DNA from: Paratrimastix pyriformis
Taxonomy: Eukaryota > Preaxostyla > Paratrimastigidae
Length of the DNA stretch: 36,193 nucleotides
Assembly (NCBI GenBank): GCA_027972325.1
Contig: JAPMOS010000273.1
Coordinates: 1-36,193 of the forward strand
Reading direction: 5' to 3'
A model generated the notes under the pieces. That model did no database searches and had not been told where the DNA came from. It was given only the letters and a program-made list of their open reading frames with translations. The position numbers were made by a program, and so were the translations under genes. Of this stretch, positions 19,026 to 27,448 are shown piece by piece (position 1 is the stretch's first letter; the number at the start of each line of letters is the position of its first letter).

Positions 19026-20117
19026 GGGAATTGTGTTCCTTTCGGTTCAATCTTTTGTCCCGTTGTTCAGTCTTTTCCCTGATTTATCTCCTCGATCCAC
19101 CCTATTCCTTGGTCCCCTCCCCCCCGTTCTTTTCTACCTCTCCCTGTCACCAGAGCCCCCGCCCCTAGCCCTAGTTGCCCGCAGAATTGCGGGGGACATG
19201 GGAGGGACTGGGGGTCATGTTACCCCCCGGCTTCGGCCGGAATCGGGAGTTTTGCATCTCTATGTTGCAAACATGTATGACACACACACACACACCCCAC
19301 TCCGCCCAGTCAGTCGTGAGCCCCCGCGGGTTTTCATGAAAATCATTACCAACAACGGCTCCCACGTCACTGTTTCTCACGCCATCTCTCTTTTTCGTTC
19401 CCCCCCTTGTAGGACGAGCTACGGCTGGCACACGCCCTTCTCGCCAGTCTCGGGAAGTTTTGGTCGAACAATAATTCAGCGGATGAGGAGAAAACCTCGC
19501 GTCGCGAGAATCTCCCTGAGCGGCTCAGTGAGCGGATTAACATAAAAGTTTAGTTCGAACAATAAATCAAGGACTCTTCCACGTCCTGGTCTCCGGAGAA
19601 GGGGACTCAGAGAATTTCCTTCGTTCGGACCCACCCCGAGCGCTGCCCTTTTGACGGTGGAACAGCATCCAAGCAATTATGGGACGCCCTTTGAAAAAAC
19701 TCAAAACGACCTTTCTCTCGTACATTCACTGCACTCTCACATTGCTTCACCCTCACCACCACACGTCTCCTCAAAGCGGATCCGCGCTGCTGACTGGTTT
19801 TGCACGCACGACATAAAAGTTTAGTTCGAACAATAAATCAACGGCTGTAGTCAAAATCGTACAGGGATTCGACGTTAAGGAGCTGGTGAACCTTGCCGTG
19901 AGTCCTCACACCCTCCGCAGCCCTTTTGACGGTGGAACAGCATCCAAAAAATTATGGGACGACGTTAAATAAAAAAACAGACTTCATTTCTCCTTTTTCA
20001 AAATCGTTCAGGGGTTCACTTTCACCTTGCTTCACCCTTACGCACTTCCTCCTCCTTTTTTCGAGAGAAAACGTCAAGCCTCTTTTTCTCTAATTTCGGA
20101 TCATAAAGAGAACCAGA
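19026..20117. other. Intergenic region with triplicated motif and duplicated module
   Basis: No gene is supported. GTCGAACAATAATTCAGC (about 19,463) and two copies of AGTTCGAACAATAAATCA (about 19,553 and 19,824) form a triplicated motif containing the GTTCGAAC palindrome and an AATAAA signal. The last two sit in a diverged duplication of about 271 bp. A CCGGCTTCGGCCGG hairpin lies at about 19,228-19,241, and a short (CA)n run near 19,282. Confidence 0.6.
19541..20030. repeat. Diverged tandem duplication, about 271 bp period
   Basis: Copies start CATAAAAGTTTAGTTCGAAC at 19,541 and 19,812. Each later contains CCCTTTTGACGGTGGAACAG followed by CATCCAA and ATTATGGGACG (19,646 and 19,921) and ends near TTGCTTCACCCT (about 19,744 and 20,028). 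The blocks between are not conserved, so the shared words may be functional or terminal sequences of an element. Confidence 0.75.
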
Positions 20118-20955
20118 TTAATTACTATCGTCTCCGTCTTGGGGATTGGCGTTGTAGTCGTTGTTGCCAGTGTCGTCATCCGACGGAGGGTAGTCCTTAT
20201 CGCCGACAAACCATTCATCTTCGTCATCATCTTCGTCATCATCTTCGTCATCTTTCGGCACGGATTCCGGCACGGGTTCGGGCTCAGCCACAAGGACAGG
20301 AAGGGGCAGAGGAAGGGGCCCAGTTAAGAGGAAGTCCCAAAGGGTAGGAAGCTCGCGCGCGCAGGTGCTGGTGCGGAACTTGTGGCACTGAATCGACCAG
20401 TCATAGGTCTTCCGTTCGTCCGCGGAGAGAGAGAGGTATTCACGTTCGCAGGCCAGGAATACCTTGGGGAACTGTTCTCCGTAGTAGTCAGTGCGCTCCA
20501 ACAGGGAACGGTCACGAAGAACCCCCCTGAGGTAGAAGGGGTAAGAGCGTTCCCAGAGGACGATCTCATCGAGCCTCATCGGGCCCTCGATGGGGTGGTC
20601 GATGTCGAATGCAGCCTCGGAATCAAGGAGCAGGGTAATGAGCAAGGCTCTTGCTGACAGGCCCCTGTAGGTCTGCGACGTATCAGAACAGCGTCCGCTG
20701 GTCAAGGAAAAAAGGACGCCACCGAAAGCGAGAACCATCCGGGTGAGTACCTTGTGCAACTCAACACAGATGGGAGCGGAGAAATCGTACTCAGTCAACG
20801 GCTTCAAAAAGTGAACGGGGACGATGAGGCCGCGATTCAGATGATTCGTGTTCGGGAACCAACTTGCCAGCAGCTTGGGGAAGATCCGTTCGTAAAAAGC
20901 CTGTCGGCTTAGGTGCACCTCGGTCTTGTCCTCCGGTTGAAAGAAGTCGTAGGTC
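20118..20955 (-). CDS. Unrecognised domain, copy A, with acidic tail
   Basis: The minus-strand exon begins after a good acceptor (TTTCTCATGCCTCTCCTCCAG, ending at 20,956). It encodes TYDFFQPEDKTEVHLSRQAF, then a domain of about 200 residues ending CHKFRTSTCARELPTLWDFL. A Pro/Glu stretch and a very acidic tail follow (DDEDDDEDDDEDEWF), then a stop. About two thirds of domain residues match copy B at 21,506-22,090, including RQAFYERIFPKLLASWFP and DYYGEQFPKVF. No signal peptide or membrane segment is seen. I do not recognise the family; conserved Trp, Tyr, Cys and Arg suggest a folded globular domain. A 54-nt phase-2 intron (20,956-21,009) would join it to the Pro-rich exon upstream, making A and B parts of one gene. 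Otherwise it starts at an unseen exon. Confidence 0.55.
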
Positions 20956-21009
20956 CTGGAGGAGAGGCATGAGAAACCCACAACACATCAGGGAAAACAG
21001 TAAACAGAC
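20956..21009 (-). other. Candidate 54-nt intron between Pro-rich exon and copy A
   Basis: GTCTGT donor, a CCCTGATG branch-like word, a pyrimidine tract and a CCAG acceptor on the minus strand. It is phase 2 on both sides. Retained, it would bring a stop (TGA at 20,988-20,990). Confidence 0.5.
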
Positions 21010-21330
21010 CGATTGAGCGGGGGAGCAGTGGACTTCGGAGCCGGGGGGGGTTGAGGCTGAGCCGGCTGGGGCTGAGGCGACGGCTTGGCCTGGGGGGCCG
21101 GCTGCGGCGGCTTGGCCTGGGGGGCGGGCTGCGGCGGCTTGGCCTGGGGGGCGGGCTGCGGCGGCTTGGCCTGGGGGGCGGCTTCGCCTGGGGTCCGGCC
21201 TTGCCTGGGGGGCGGCAGCTTGCCCTGGCTGGCTCGTGGCGTGATGCCGGGAAGGGGCTCAGGAAGGGGCTCAGGAAGGGGCGCAGGAAGGGGCTCAGGA
21301 AGGGGCTCAGCCTGGCGAGACCGAGTCCGT
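21010..21330 (-). CDS. Pro/Ala/Lys-rich repeat exon between copies B and A
   Basis: The minus-strand frame encodes EPLPEPLPAPLPEPLPEPLP, a short GITPRASQGKLPPPRQGRTP linker, then repeated QAKPPQPAP units and a QPQPAQPQPPPAPKSTAP end. DNA units are 15 bp (GAGCCCCTTCCT) and 27 bp, both multiples of three. Copy A has a miniature version (PLPLPLPVLVAEPEPVPE) after its own domain, so domain-then-Pro-rich appears to be the ancestral order. Entry from copy B would need a 175-nt intron (21,331-21,505) with a weak GTTCAC donor; an acceptor at 21,312 is a better match but out of phase. The three-exon model is therefore tentative. Confidence 0.4.
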
Positions 21331-21505
21331 CTGCTAAGCATGGCATGACTTGCGTGCTTCCTCTGCATTTTGGCGGTTTCCATGCGGGATGCTCCAGGGG
21401 GTAACAGCCACTCTTTTCGAAACCAGGAAAAACAAAGGGACACATGGAAGCGGGAAGGGTGGTGGTGAGAGAGGAAAACCATCCTGTTATGCGCTCCCAG
21501 TGAAC

Positions 21506-22090
21506 TTGAAGAGACAGTCCCAATGGGCCGGAATCTCGCGGTAGCAGGTGTTGGTGCGGAACTTGTGGCACTGAATCGACCAGTCATAGGTCTTCCGTTC
21601 GTCTTCGGAGAGAGCGAGGTATTCACGTTCGCAAGCCTGGAATACCTTGGGGAACTGTTCTCCGTAGTAGTCAGTGAGTTCCAACATGGAACGGTCATGA
21701 AAAACCTCCTTGACGTAGAAGGGGAAAGTGCGTTCCCAGAGGGCAAGCTCATCCAGCCTCATGTGGCCATCGACGGCACGGTCGACGCCGAATGCAGCCT
21801 CGGAATCCAGACACACAAGAATCATCAAGGCTCTTGAAGTCAGGAACTGGTAGGTCTTCTCGATATCAGCACTTTGACCGCAGGTCATCGAAAACAGGAT
21901 TTTACCGAAGGTGAGTCCCAACCGGTTAAGTACCTTGTGCATCTCAACACAGATGGCACCGGAGAGTCGGTACTCAGCCATGGTCTCGAAAAAATGAACA
22001 GGGACGATGAGACCGCGATTCAGATGGTTTGTGCTCGGGAACCAACTTGCCAGCAGCTTGGGAAAGATCCGTTCGTAAAATGCCTGTCGA
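21506..22090 (-). CDS. Unrecognised domain, copy B, truncated at its 5' side
   Basis: This is the paralogue of the domain at 20,118-20,955. It runs from LTRQAFYERIFPKLLASWFP through HMRLDELALWERTFPFYVKE to CHKFRTNTCYREIPAHWDCL. Homology begins exactly where the DNA meets the transposase fragment at about 22,090, so the upstream exon (copy A has DFFQPEDKTEVH there) has been lost or displaced. The reading frame upstream of 22,090 is antisense to the transposase and is not part of the gene. Without splicing, the frame stops shortly after KFTGSA. The domain itself is uninterrupted, which suggests constraint or recent origin. Function is unknown. Confidence 0.5.
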
Positions 22091-22411
22091 GTGAGTTTTG
22101 CTGACCAGCTGCTGCCCGGCGAAAGAGTGCTTGCCGACTCTGCATACATTGGCGAGCCCTGTGCTGTCACCCCATACCGGCGCAACCAGATCGTCGGAGA
22201 GCGCAGGCTCCTTTTTAATCGCCACCACCACTCTGTGCGTGCCATTGTGGAGCAATTTTTCGGGCGTTTGTGCGACTTTTCTTGTCTGATGGAGACATGG
22301 CGCCATGACGAAGAGCTGCACATGTTCACCGCTCACGCCCTTGCCCAGACGACGGCCATCAAACTGCGTCATGAGCCCCTTCGCATCGACATCAACCCTC
22401 TCTTGTTGTAA
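22091..22411 (+). pseudogene. PIF/Harbinger-type DDE transposase, C-terminal fragment
   Basis: The frame LPGERVLADSAYIGEP, then VTPYRRNQ, NRHHHSVRAIVEQFFGRLCD and AHALAQTTAIKLRHEPLR matches the C-terminal half of DDE_Tnp_4 (PIF/Harbinger) transposases. VLAD carries the second catalytic Asp and IVEQ the Glu. The part with the first Asp is missing because the fragment begins abruptly at about 22,090 against copy B, head to head. It ends with TAA followed by an AATAAA signal at 22,435-22,440. No terminal inverted repeat or TWA duplication is identified. The retained frame is open, so truncation looks recent. The conserved Glu context (R-x-x-V/I-E-x-x-F-G) makes the family call fairly safe. Confidence 0.75.
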
Positions 22412-22623
22412 GAAATGTATGTGCTGCTTGCGTGAATAAAATACACTGTACATAATATATATACACCGATCTGTACATATCTATGTTTATGTGCAATAGG
22501 AACCGCCCCGACCGGCCCATACATAAAAGTTGTAGAAACGAAGGTGACTATGCCACACGATCGCATGCATCGAGTACATTCATTCCCCAAAATGTATACA
22601 GTTTCTATACGGAATGTTGCCTG
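22412..22623. other. 3' flank of the transposase fragment
   Basis: An AATAAA signal lies at 22,435-22,440, then an AT-rich stretch (ATAATATATATACACC). ACATAAAAGTTGTAGAAACG at about 22,521 loosely recalls the CATAAAAGTTTAG motif at 19.5 kb. There is no gene. It probably carries the end of the Harbinger element. Confidence 0.4.
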
Positions 22624-24420
22624 GCCCATATATATTTTTTTGACGATCGGTAAATGATGTCATTCTTAAAGATCGGGTAGCGCTCTGCAACGTCATAAGG
22701 TATATATTCCTCATAAAAATCAGAGAACTTAATTATTTTTGAATTTAATGTAGGAGATGGTGCATCAAGTGGCGGTGAAAGTGGAATTTCCTGAAGCATT
22801 TTCGGAGGATCAGGCATATTAATCGGATCTTCATTAAGTATTTTGACTATTCTAGACATTGTTTCTATATATCAGGATGAGAAAATATTTAAATAATTAT
22901 TTTCTGAAATTATTACTTATCAGGAACTTCCGCCTGTGTGTCTGCAATTAAATCGACTTCCTTGAGCATATTATCAGCCTTCCATCTGGCCATGAGATGT
23001 GTCTTATCACCTACAACTCCTTCATAAAATGTCATTGTATTATTTTGTGTTGATGTAGGCACTGATGATGAGAATTTTACTGATGGTTGAACAAGTGAAG
23101 CAATTTGTGACTTGATAGTAGCGATATCTGCTGTAACACTGGCTAGTTGTTCTTTCAAAGAAATATTTTCAGATGTCAGATCAGTAATTTGTTGTTTCAT
23201 TTTCTTCATTTCATTCAGCATCATAAATGGGAGTTTATGTTCGATAATACCTTCAATTTTACCATCACGATAAAACACCAAATCAGGACATACTGCTGCA
23301 CAGTCTTCGGCAATAAGTCCGTAGCATTTCTTGTGATTTGCATCTGATATATAAGAAAAGTTAACAGGCTCTAAGGTGAAGATATAGCTAGTGTCTTCCA
23401 TAGACACAATATTTTCTTTATATCTTCTGCTACTTACTGGAATGTGTAATTTGCCTGTGGTAGAATGGATGTAGACTGAAAGGGAGTCAGTTGTTGTCAT
23501 CCATGAATATAATATACCAGTCGATGAAATTCCATCTTTATTGAAGACCATTGATTGCGAATCTGACGCTTTTATAATCACTGCGTTATTATTATTATTT
23601 GAGTTGTAATATGACTGTCCGGCATCGCCATCAATTATAACGGAATTGTTTATACTTTTTATAGTTGTTGCGGTTCCTGACGGAGCGACACAGGTTTGTG
23701 TTGAACTGGTAACGTTGGTTGTCGCGCTAATATTCCCATTGGAGTCACTGTAAAGATAACCTGATGTAATGGATGGCAGTTTTAACCCTGCGTTAAGAGT
23801 GGTCGATCCAACAGTTGTTAATGAACCATTTATCCATGTTTCAGCCGTATTTGCATTCACTGACATCAAACACTTTTCATTGCTATTCTCAAAAAGAAAC
23901 CCAGTTGATGTAGCATCATATGCCCTGAAACGTATAGCATTTGTAATTGTTCCATAACCAGCACAAGCAGATGCGGCACTATAAGAGTTTCCAGCTCCTG
24001 AGTTGGCACGATAGATTGCCCATGTGTTGTTATTCCATCCATTCATTCCAATTTTTGTGCCGATGCCATCATTTGTAGAGCTAAATATTGTGGATATCAC
24101 CGGATGTTTGAACTCTGTGCGAGATGTATAGATGGACATCAGAGTGGTTGCACCATTGATAAAAGTATGAACAGGAGTCGTATCATCATTATCCACATCT
24201 GAGATGTAGTTTAATTCACCATTTGATTTTATGATGGCGGTTGTATTATCGGCGTTATTAAATGTTAAACTCGAAGTCACAATCCCGCCATTGAATGTTG
24301 ATAACCCAACTGTTGTCGGAGGACCATTGATCCATGTGGATGCCGTATTAGCATTCATCGACATCAAACACTTTTCATTGCTATTCTGAAATATGAAACC
24401 AGTCGATAATGCATCATATG
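22624..24420 (-). mobile_element. AT-rich Polinton-like virus fossil, partial copy 2
   Basis: The minus strand repeats the start of the ATPase gene (22,859-22,627) and the fibre gene (24,420-22,913) of the element at 10-14.3 kb, with only scattered base differences. Both ends are abrupt: AT-rich sequence meets the transposase flank on the left and GC-rich DNA at 24,421 on the right. It is thus an internal fragment, broken, with few breaks inside. High similarity to copy 1 implies a recent common source. It may have arrived as a segmental copy rather than by transposition, because no element termini are present. Confidence 0.8.
22913..24420 (-). pseudogene. Fibre protein with S74 domain, copy 2
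   Basis: The shaft holds two related modules, each with FSSxNDGIGTKIGMNGW, RFRAYDAxSTGF and NANTAxTWING. An additional stretch (SGYLYSDSNGNISATTNVTS) follows, then SSRRYKENI of the S74 chaperone and the probable coiled coil (MMLNEMKKMKQQITDL). Compared with copy 1, the number and arrangement of shaft modules differ while the S74 end is nearly identical, as expected for fibres that vary by module exchange. A stop and about 50 bp separate it from the ATPase start, as in copy 1. Confidence 0.75.
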
Positions 24421-24756
24421 TGAGCGGGGCCAATACATAGGAAGTCAGATAAGCTAAACGCGACGCACGATAACGCACGATGCGTGGCTTTTTTTTCCGA
24501 TGGGGTGACGGGTTTTCTTCGGAGAGGGCGCGGATGACCGAATCGGACCTCGGACCCTATAGGGGGGTTATTCCGGGAGGTCTTCCGGAGATATCCGCAA
24601 TTCCATAAAACTTTGGGATATCAACCCCTCCGGGGTTATAGCAACCGCAAAATGGGTGGTTTCCGGTAAAGCCCAGGGTGACCCCGTCTGATGAACACTC
24701 GAGCGGTACGACGAACACACGACGAACGCACGATCGAGCTCAAGACGTGATCCCAT
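24421..24756. other. GC-rich non-coding stretch
   Basis: No gene is visible. It contains ACGATAACGCACGATGCG-like words, a GGTCTTCCGGAGATATCCG segment and CGACGAACACACGACGAACG direct words. It begins at the sharp end of virus fossil copy 2. Confidence 0.5.
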
Positions 24757-24803
24757 AATTTTCCCATAAAATTCCCATAATTTTCCCATAATTTTCCCAT
24801 AAA
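24757..24803. repeat. (AATTTTCCCAT)n short tandem repeat
   Basis: Four to five units of AATTTTCCCAT/AAAATTCCCAT immediately before the 38/39-bp minisatellite. Each unit carries CCCATAA, which recurs in the neighbouring array as CCCATA. Confidence 0.85.
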
Positions 24804-24811
24804 GATTATGG

Positions 24812-25347
24812 GGTGGCTATAACCCCCATACCGGACACCCGGATGCCGGTGGTGGCTATCACCCCATACCGGACACCCGGATGCCGGTGGTGGCTATCAC
24901 CCCATACCGGACACCCGGATGCCGGTGGTGGCTATAACCCCCATACCGGACACCCGGATGCCGGTGGTGGCTATAACCCCCATACCGGACACCCGGATGC
25001 CGGTGGTGGCTATCACCCCATACCGGACACCCGGATGCCGGTGGTGGCTATAACCCCCATACCGGACACCCGGATGCCGGTGGTGGCTATCACCCCATAC
25101 CGGACACCCGGATGCCGGTGGTGGCTATAACCCCCATACCGGACACCCGGATGCCGGTGGTGGCTATAACCCCCATACCGGACACCCGGATGCCGGTGGT
25201 GGCTATCACCCCATACCGGACACCCGGATGCCGGTGGTGGCTATAACCCCCATACCGGACACCCGGATGCCGGTGGTGGCTATAACCCCCATACCGGACG
25301 CCGGTGGTGGCTATAACCCCCATACCGGTGGTGGCTATAACCCCCCT
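24812..25347. repeat. 38/39-bp minisatellite, 13 full or near-full units plus partial units
   Basis: The unit is GGTGGTGGCTAT then either CACCCCAT (38 bp) or AACCCCCAT (39 bp), then ACCGGACACCCGGATGCC. The inner CCGGACACCCGG is partly palindromic. Open frames across it are repeat artefacts, because the 38-bp units shift frame. The unit order of the two variants shows a higher-order pattern. The last units are shortened. Confidence 0.95.
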
Positions 25348-25364
25348 GATACCGCTCGCTTACC

Positions 25365-25580
25365 AAAAAAACAAACATGACGACCAATCTATTGTGCAAT
25401 TGAGAAAAAATAAAATCGAATAGAAAAACTAACAAAATGCATTAAAAAAATGCATAGAAAACTAACAAGAAGAAATAAGATCGAATAGAAAAAAATAAAT
25501 GAATAGAAAATGACTAGAAAAAAATCACCGGAAAAAGAAGATCAAAGAGAAAAAAATAAGATCGAATAGAAATCTTTAAA
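25365..25580. repeat. A-rich degenerate repeat (ATCGAATAGAAA)
   Basis: A very A-rich plus strand with recurring A(A/G)ATCGAATAGAAA (about 25,412, 25,478, 25,560), ACTAACAA and AATGCAT words. It looks like an amplified, decayed simple repeat. There is no gene. Confidence 0.7.
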
Positions 25581-25957
25581 TTACTGACTCAGGCCAGTCG
25601 CCCTTCGCGGCTTGAGTAGCTGCTGTGGGTGGGCCTGTGCAGGTGACAGACCGGTGACTCGAGAGATGTGAATGTGAGTTTGGGCGTCTGTTTTTTTGAT
25701 GGCCCGCGGTTGTTGCGGCCGATCTGTTCATCGTTGGGCGCGGTGTCTGTGTGAGAGTGTGATGTGCGTATCTGTGTGAGAGTGTGTGAGATCTGTGTGC
25801 GAGTGTGTGCGATGTTGCGTATCTGGTGCGATGTGCACGCAGGAGGACAGACACCAACATCAACTCCATGAAAGAATGGGCATCCACAGCTCTGTGTTCA
25901 GGCACAAAAGAAGTTCACAGAGGGTGGCAATGACCCTTTTTGAAGAGCGCGGCAAGA
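25581..25957. other. 3' flank of the acidic repeat gene, GT-rich
   Basis: A GTGTGAGAGTGTG/GTGCGAGTGTGTG array occupies about 25,750-25,815. There is no gene. It lies downstream of the minus-strand gene that ends at 25,958. Confidence 0.5.
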
Positions 25958-26989
25958 TCACAGCCTGCGCAGATATTCTTCTGCTGCCTCCTCCTCGTCC
26001 GCTTCCTCGTATTCCTCTTCGGCGTCCTTGTCGGTGTTATCCTCCTCCTCAATCTCCTTAATCTCGGAGACATCCGCCTCGTCTTCGTCTTCGTCGTCGT
26101 CGTCAATCACTTTTGACCGGGTCACTCTCGATGGAGGAGAAGGAGAAGGAGTCCGCTTCGACGGTGTCGAGGAAGCATTGCCAAGTTTTCGGGACCGCGG
26201 CCGAAAGGTTGGTATAATCGAAATAGGAGGTGGACGGGCTGGCGCAGGCTTGTGCGCTCGCTTTGCATCCACACAAGCCTTTTCAAAGGCTTTCTCTGCA
26301 CGCGTTCTTTTGGCTTCCAAACCTGATACATTTCTTCGGATGCGGCCGAGCTCCGTACGCCACATGGGACGCACGGCGCTAGGACTCATCCCTGAGACTT
26401 TCGCGCGCAATTCTTTCGCGAACCACTCCTCAGGCTCCGTCCCGGCAGTCTCCAGTTGGAGTGCCTTTGCAGGCTGCTCTTTCAGGAAGCGAAGATATGC
26501 CTGGTTCGCAAGTTCCTTTGCCCACTCCTTTGCGTCATCCGGAAGAGGAAAAGAGTCAGGGATAACATCCTGCGTATCCATGACTTGGTCGCGCAGCGGA
26601 CGTGTTGCCGGGTCGCGCAGGGGGCGAGGTGTGACCGGAGTGGAGTCTGGGAAGAGCTGACCCACCCCTGGCTGAACAGCCATTTGGATGTCCGGGAGAG
26701 GCCCAGGGTGGAACGCAGGTTGACCCAGCGCAGGCGTCGCTTGACCCAGATGGGTCGTCGGGGCAGGCGCAGCTTGACCCAGATGGGTCGTCGGTTGAGG
26801 CGTCGCGTGACCCAGATGGGTCGTCGGGACAGGTGCAGCTTGACCCAGATGGGTCGTCGGGACAGGCGCAAGCTCACGGCTCGGTTGAGGCGCAAGCTGT
26901 CCCAATTGGTTTTGCAAGCATCGCCGAACAGAAACACTTCGCTGAGGGGGCGTGTTGCTTGAAGCTCTCCGTGGGGGAATGGAGATCAT
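25958..26989 (-). CDS. Acidic-tailed protein with PTTHLGQ repeats, unknown
   Basis: ATG at 26,989 opens a single 343-residue frame. It has a basic N-terminus (PPRRASSNTPPQRSVSVRRC) and four to five tandem 11-residue units of the type APVPTTHLGQA (33-bp DNA repeats, about 26,735-26,880). A middle domain follows (DDAKEWAKELANQAYLRFLK, then WFAKELRAKVSGMSPSAVRP and a Lys/Arg-rich helix RTRAEKAFEKACVDAKRAHK). Then come a Ser/Thr/Pro basic linker and a very acidic tail (DDDDEDEDEADVSEIKEIEE) ending EEYLRRL. The basic and acidic blocks resemble chromatin- or histone-interacting proteins, but no family is recognised. It is transcribed away from the chromodomain-like gene at 27,449, with a shared upstream region of about 460 bp. 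The plus-strand frame is a shadow. Confidence 0.6.
   Translation of the reverse strand: MISIPPRRASSNTPPQRSVSVRRCLQNQLGQLAPQPSRELAPVPTTHLGQAAPVPTTHLGHATPQPTTHLGQAAPAPTTHLGQATPALGQPAFHPGPLPDIQMAVQPGVGQLFPDSTPVTPRPLRDPATRPLRDQVMDTQDVIPDSFPLPDDAKEWAKELANQAYLRFLKEQPAKALQLETAGTEPEEWFAKELRAKVSGMSPSAVRPMWRTELGRIRRNVSGLEAKRTRAEKAFEKACVDAKRAHKPAPARPPPISIIPTFRPRSRKLGNASSTPSKRTPSPSPPSRVTRSKVIDDDDEDEDEADVSEIKEIEEEDNTDKDAEEEYEEADEEEAAEEYLRRL
26735..26880 (-). repeat. 33-bp in-frame coding repeat
   Basis: TTGACCCAGATGGGTCGTCG recurs four times with a 33-bp period inside the gene at 25,958-26,989, encoding THLGQ-type repeats. The word GACCCAGATGGGTC is nearly palindromic. Confidence 0.85.
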
Positions 26990-27448
26990 CTCGAAAGTCG
27001 GACTGGCAACTAAAACGTCAAGAAGGGTGATCTAACCAGATTTGCGTGGGCATCCCAAAAACATCAAACCTCCTGGTGGCCAGGAACTGCCTGACGCTAG
27101 AAATAGGTGAATGAGATGAGCGCAAAGCTCTCGGGTATTTGAAAAAGACAGACAGCTTTTTGAGCGAGGGCTGAAAAAATACCTTGAACAATTTCAGGGT
27201 CACACGCGCTCCGTGAGAGGGCATCCAGCAGATGTTCGGCAAACATTCACCTTCACTGTGTGTTCAGGAGCAACAGAAAGAACTCCTGCAAGTGCCACCA
27301 AAAGAAAACACACAGTTCTGAATGAACCAAGGAACACTCCAAAAAGGGACAGGAATTCCCGACGCGCAGACCGAGTGAAAAAAGCGGGAAAGCTCTCAGG
27401 CTCCATTTTGGTAGAACACGCTATCTCTCTCTCATTTGGTTCGACTCC
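26990..27448. promoter_or_regulatory. Shared upstream region of a divergent gene pair
   Basis: About 460 bp between the start codons of the minus gene (26,989) and the plus gene (27,449). No clear TATA box is seen. Small open frames here (for example plus 27,213-27,452, basic) are weak. A CCTCCTGGTGGCCAGGA hairpin lies at 27,069-27,085. Bidirectional promoter use is inferred only from the arrangement. Confidence 0.3.

Noticed and set aside
18361-19050. Gly/Gln-rich minus-strand frames over the Ala/Pro repeat gene
   Set aside because: They are repeat shadows; the plus strand has a non-repetitive helical domain and a normal start.
22130-22329. N-terminal extension of domain copy B on the minus strand
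   Set aside because: It is antisense to the transposase coding frame, and copy A has no matching sequence.
22600-22640. Harbinger terminal inverted repeat (TTGCCTGGCCCA)
   Set aside because: The other terminus is missing, so no inverted partner or target duplication can be shown.
24812-25323. CRISPR-like or coding repeat (AITPIPDTRMPVV on plus, repeats on minus)
   Set aside because: There are no unique spacers; this is a head-to-tail minisatellite whose 38-bp units shift the frame.
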